Source: Gammaproteobacteria bacterium (lineage in GTDB: Bacteria; Pseudomonadota; Gammaproteobacteria; Arenicellales; JAOTYS01). From it: a stretch of 8,383 nucleotides of DNA. A program made the position numbers and the translations under genes. The stretch covers positions 1 to 8,383 of the forward strand of contig JAOTYS010000188.1 of assembly GCA_029861795.1 (NCBI GenBank), written 5' to 3'. Below, piece by piece: positions 6,574-8,383 of the stretch (the stretch's first letter is position 1; the number at the start of each line of letters is the position of its first letter). The notes beneath the pieces were generated by a model that was not told the DNA's origin, ran no database searches, and saw only the letters and a program-made list of their open reading frames with translations.

Positions 6574-7862
6574 GCTCGGTTCGTGATCTTCCCGCGCTAC
6601 TCGCCACTTCTCCCGGCCGTCGTCGCCTCGAGCACATTTTTATGTATCGAACCTGGCCGTTGCTGTGGCGTGCCGCCGGCATATACCGCCAAACGATGCT
6701 CGCACGCACTCGTGTCGTCGCCGTCATCGGAACGTACGGTAAGTCGACGACGGCACGGGCCATATCTGCCGCGTTGTTGGACGACCTGTCGTTGCAGCCA
6801 CCGCGCAACATGGTGGGTTACGTTGCGAGACGCGTCTTCGCTACCCGACCGGGCGCTCGCCATCGTATCTTCGAAACCGGCATAGACGGTCCTGGACAGA
6901 TGTTGCGGTACCACCGTTGCTTGCACCCTGATGTCGTTGTTGTCACTTCGGTCGGAAGTGAACATAACCGATCGTTTCATACGTTGGAGCAGACACGCGC
7001 GGAAAAGGTCAAGATGTTGGAAGGACTCCGCTCCTCCGGCCTAGCTGTGCTGAACGGCGATGACCCAAATGTCACCTGGATGAGGTCACGCACCCGCGCA
7101 AAGGTTGTGACATTCGGATTGGGCGGCAATCACGATGTTGTCGCGGAGGATATGCGCATGGAATGGCCCAATGGAACCGGATTTCGGTTACGAGTGCGTG
7201 ACGAGATCCGACAAGTTCGGATACGGCTACTCGGTGAACCAGGAGTACGGGCAGCCGTCGCTGGCCTTGCCGTAGCCGTCGGGGAAGGTCGGGATCTGGG
7301 TGCAGCAATTCGCGCCATCGAGGCCCTCGAACCGACGCCCAGCCGTCTTCAACCGGTGCCGCTTGCAAACGGCGCCTGGCTTCTGAGAGACGAGTTCAAA
7401 AGCAATCTCGAAACGATCGACACCGCCCTAGATGTGCTTGCCCAGATCTCGGCAACAAAAAGGCTAGTTGTGATTGGCGACATTTCTGAGCCGCCCGCAA
7501 CACAGGGACCGCTATACCGCCGACTCGGCGCTCGCTTGGCAGCAGTCGCCGCACGCGTAATTGTGATCGGCGAGAACCATAAGCGCTATGCTGCGGGAGC
7601 CGTCAAGAGCGGTTATTCCCGCGATGTCTTTGTCAATGCAGGGAACGATATTAGGGCGGCAATCCAGGCCACACGGACCGAGATGTGTAGCGATAGCGTT
7701 GTGCTCATCAAGGGCCGCAACACACAGCGACTTGAGCGGGTGGCTTTGGCCCTCATGGAGCACTCAGTAAAATGCGGCGTGGTTATGTGTCAGGCAAAAA
7801 TCCGATGCGAGGCATGTGGAATGCTGCAACGCGGCTGGGGGGAACGTCGGTTCGTAGTCTGA
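6570..7862 (+). CDS. Mur-ligase-family protein (MurF-like core) with C-terminal Cys tail
   Basis: The 430 residues contain the central and C-terminal domains of the Mur ligase fold, which couples ATP hydrolysis to amide bond formation. Visible are the P-loop GTYGKSTT (54-61; Lys58), the Mg-binding Glu of FETG (102), SVGSEHNRSF (127-136), a Lys-rich AEKVKML (144-150) where Mur ligases carry the carbamylated lysine, LNGDDP (161-166), PSRLQPV (257-263), RDEFKSN (273-279) at the place of the MurF DDSYNANP motif, VVIGDISEP (300-308) and VVLIKGRNTQRLERV (377-391). Only about 48 residues precede the ATP domain, so the UDP-sugar-binding N-domain of true MurF is missing. Cys402, Cys407, Cys413 and Cys416 make a C-x4-C-x5-C-x2-C tail that could bind zinc or an Fe-S cluster. 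It is last in its operon, 38 bases from the converging dehydrogenase, with no evident terminator. It probably ligates an amino acid or acid to a non-peptidoglycan substrate. Confidence 0.87.
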   Translation: MSSVRDLPALLATSPGRRRLEHIFMYRTWPLLWRAAGIYRQTMLARTRVVAVIGTYGKSTTARAISAALLDDLSLQPPRNMVGYVARRVFATRPGARHRIFETGIDGPGQMLRYHRCLHPDVVVVTSVGSEHNRSFHTLEQTRAEKVKMLEGLRSSGLAVLNGDDPNVTWMRSRTRAKVVTFGLGGNHDVVAEDMRMEWPNGTGFRLRVRDEIRQVRIRLLGEPGVRAAVAGLAVAVGEGRDLGAAIRAIEALEPTPSRLQPVPLANGAWLLRDEFKSNLETIDTALDVLAQISATKRLVVIGDISEPPATQGPLYRRLGARLAAVAARVIVIGENHKRYAAGAVKSGYSRDVFVNAGNDIRAAIQATRTEMCSDSVVLIKGRNTQRLERVALALMEHSVKCGVVMCQAKIRCEACGMLQRGWGERRFVV

Positions 7863-7900
7863 GAACGCTCAAAAGCAAACACTCGGCACACCATTGCCAA

Positions 7901-7974
7901 CTACCGCGGCAACCCTAGCCGATTGGCGATGTTGTTCTTCTGGATCGCTGAGGAACCACCGACGATGGGAAACA
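7901..7974. repeat. Right copy of 74-bp direct repeat flanking the cassette
   Basis: This copy lies inside the intact dehydrogenase reading frame and begins exactly at its stop codon (7903-7901, TAG). It pairs with 932-1005. A shorter block, 7991-8002, also matches 1017-1028 at a shifted offset (6974), so the total homology spans about 97 and 102 bases on the two sides. Confidence 0.92.
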
Positions 7975-8383
7975 CCAAGATGTCTCGGGCGTAACGCTCC
8001 ATGTCGAAACCGTGAACAACGCCGTAAGCACCCATGACCCGTTGGCAGGTGAGCACAATCTCCTCGGCAGTATCGCAAACATAGAGCTTGGCCATGGAAC
8101 TTTCTACACCGCAGGGACGTTGTTGATCCGCAAGCCAAGCCGCGCGGTACACCATCATCCGTACCGCCTCAAGTTTGGTCTTGGCGTCTACCAACATATG
8201 CCGAATCGATTGATGCGCGGCGATGGGTTTGCCAAACTGTTGTCGCTCCTGGGCGTAGCTCCACGCGTCGTCCACCGCGGCCCTTGCAACCCCTAAGGCC
8301 ATTGCCGCAACCTCCAATTTCTCGACATCCAACACCGACCCGGCCAACATTGACCATCCGCCGTTCCAGCTTTGTTCGCCGCC
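7901..8383 (-). CDS. Acyl-CoA dehydrogenase, C-terminal part, truncated by window edge
   Basis: The frame stays open to the last base, giving 160 visible residues; the ATG at 8350 is internal, because the preceding codons (GGEQSWNGGWS) are in frame. It covers the C-terminal helical domain: LGVARAAVDDAWSYAQERQQ then FGKPI (the classic A-x-x-R-x-x-F-G signature region), HQSIRHMLVDAKTKLEA, VMGAYGVVHGFDMERYARDI with the helix that packs on FAD, and the ending FPIVGGSSAIQKNNIANRLG. The enzyme family oxidises acyl-CoA thioesters with FAD. Where many members have YEGT, this one reads V-G-G-S, so the usual catalytic Glu is absent; a Glu on helix G (GAG at 8323-8321, in DVEKL) lines up with the base used by isovaleryl- and long-chain acyl-CoA dehydrogenases. 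Acyl chain specificity cannot be told. Confidence 0.93.
   Translation of the reverse strand, partial: GGEQSWNGGWSMLAGSVLDVEKLEVAAMALGVARAAVDDAWSYAQERQQFGKPIAAHQSIRHMLVDAKTKLEAVRMMVYRAAWLADQQRPCGVESSMAKLYVCDTAEEIVLTCQRVMGAYGVVHGFDMERYARDILVFPIVGGSSAIQKNNIANRLGLPR

Noticed and set aside
7863..7900. Terminator between the Mur-like ligase and the dehydrogenase
   Set aside because: The 38 bases hold no stem-loop with a T or A run that I can see.
932..7974. Integron, insertion sequence or phage attachment site as the cause of the flanking repeat
   Set aside because: No integrase, transposase, terminal inverted repeats or tRNA gene is present. The repeat is a coding gene end, so homologous recombination is at least as likely, and I do not call it a mobile element.
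7869..8138. Minus-strand open frame of 89 codons over the right repeat
   Set aside because: It is a frame-shifted shadow of the acyl-CoA dehydrogenase, whose own frame reads a clear family sequence across the same bases.

Overview
This is a bacterial window with tightly packed genes and moderate to high GC. Hand-counted 60-base lines give 38/60 and 36/60 G+C at 61-120 and 181-240, but only 28/60 and 29/60 at 1201-1260 and 1861-1920. The two edge genes, an amidohydrolase of the YtcJ-like family 3 and an acyl-CoA dehydrogenase, are typical of catabolic genomes of free-living environmental bacteria. I cannot name the taxon from the sequence.

Layout. (1) Positions 3-935 hold the C-terminal part of an amidohydrolase, plus strand, cut by the window start. 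(2) Positions 932-1028 are a leftover 3' end of an acyl-CoA dehydrogenase gene on the minus strand. (3) Positions 1109-7862 hold six genes in three transcription units: a FemAB-like/GNAT transferase and an ATP-grasp ligase (plus, ATGA overlap); a second GNAT acetyltransferase (minus, ending 2 bases from the ATP-grasp gene); and a glycosyltransferase 2, a PaaK/CapK-like adenylate-forming ligase and a Mur-ligase-like protein (plus, two ATGA overlaps). (4) Positions 7901-8383 hold the C-terminal part of an acyl-CoA dehydrogenase, minus strand, cut by the window end.

The main structural observation is that the last 74 bases of the acyl-CoA dehydrogenase gene occur twice in direct orientation (932-1005 and 7901-7974, 70/74 identical), once on each side of the six-gene block. 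All four differences are silent in the reading frame: two third positions, the last Arg codon, and TAA versus TAG stop. The six-gene block therefore looks like a cassette inserted next to, or recombined through, an acyl-CoA dehydrogenase gene beside the amidohydrolase.

The cassette combines three ATP-using ligase or adenylating enzymes (ATP-grasp, AMP-forming, Mur ligase), two acyl- or aminoacyl-transferase-fold proteins and one membrane-attached glycosyltransferase. That set suggests assembly of an amino-acid- or acyl-decorated glycan or surface conjugate. No polymerase, flippase or exporter is present in the window, and the product is unknown. The Mur-like protein has no visible MurF-type substrate-binding N-domain and ends in a four-cysteine tail, so it is probably not a housekeeping peptidoglycan enzyme.
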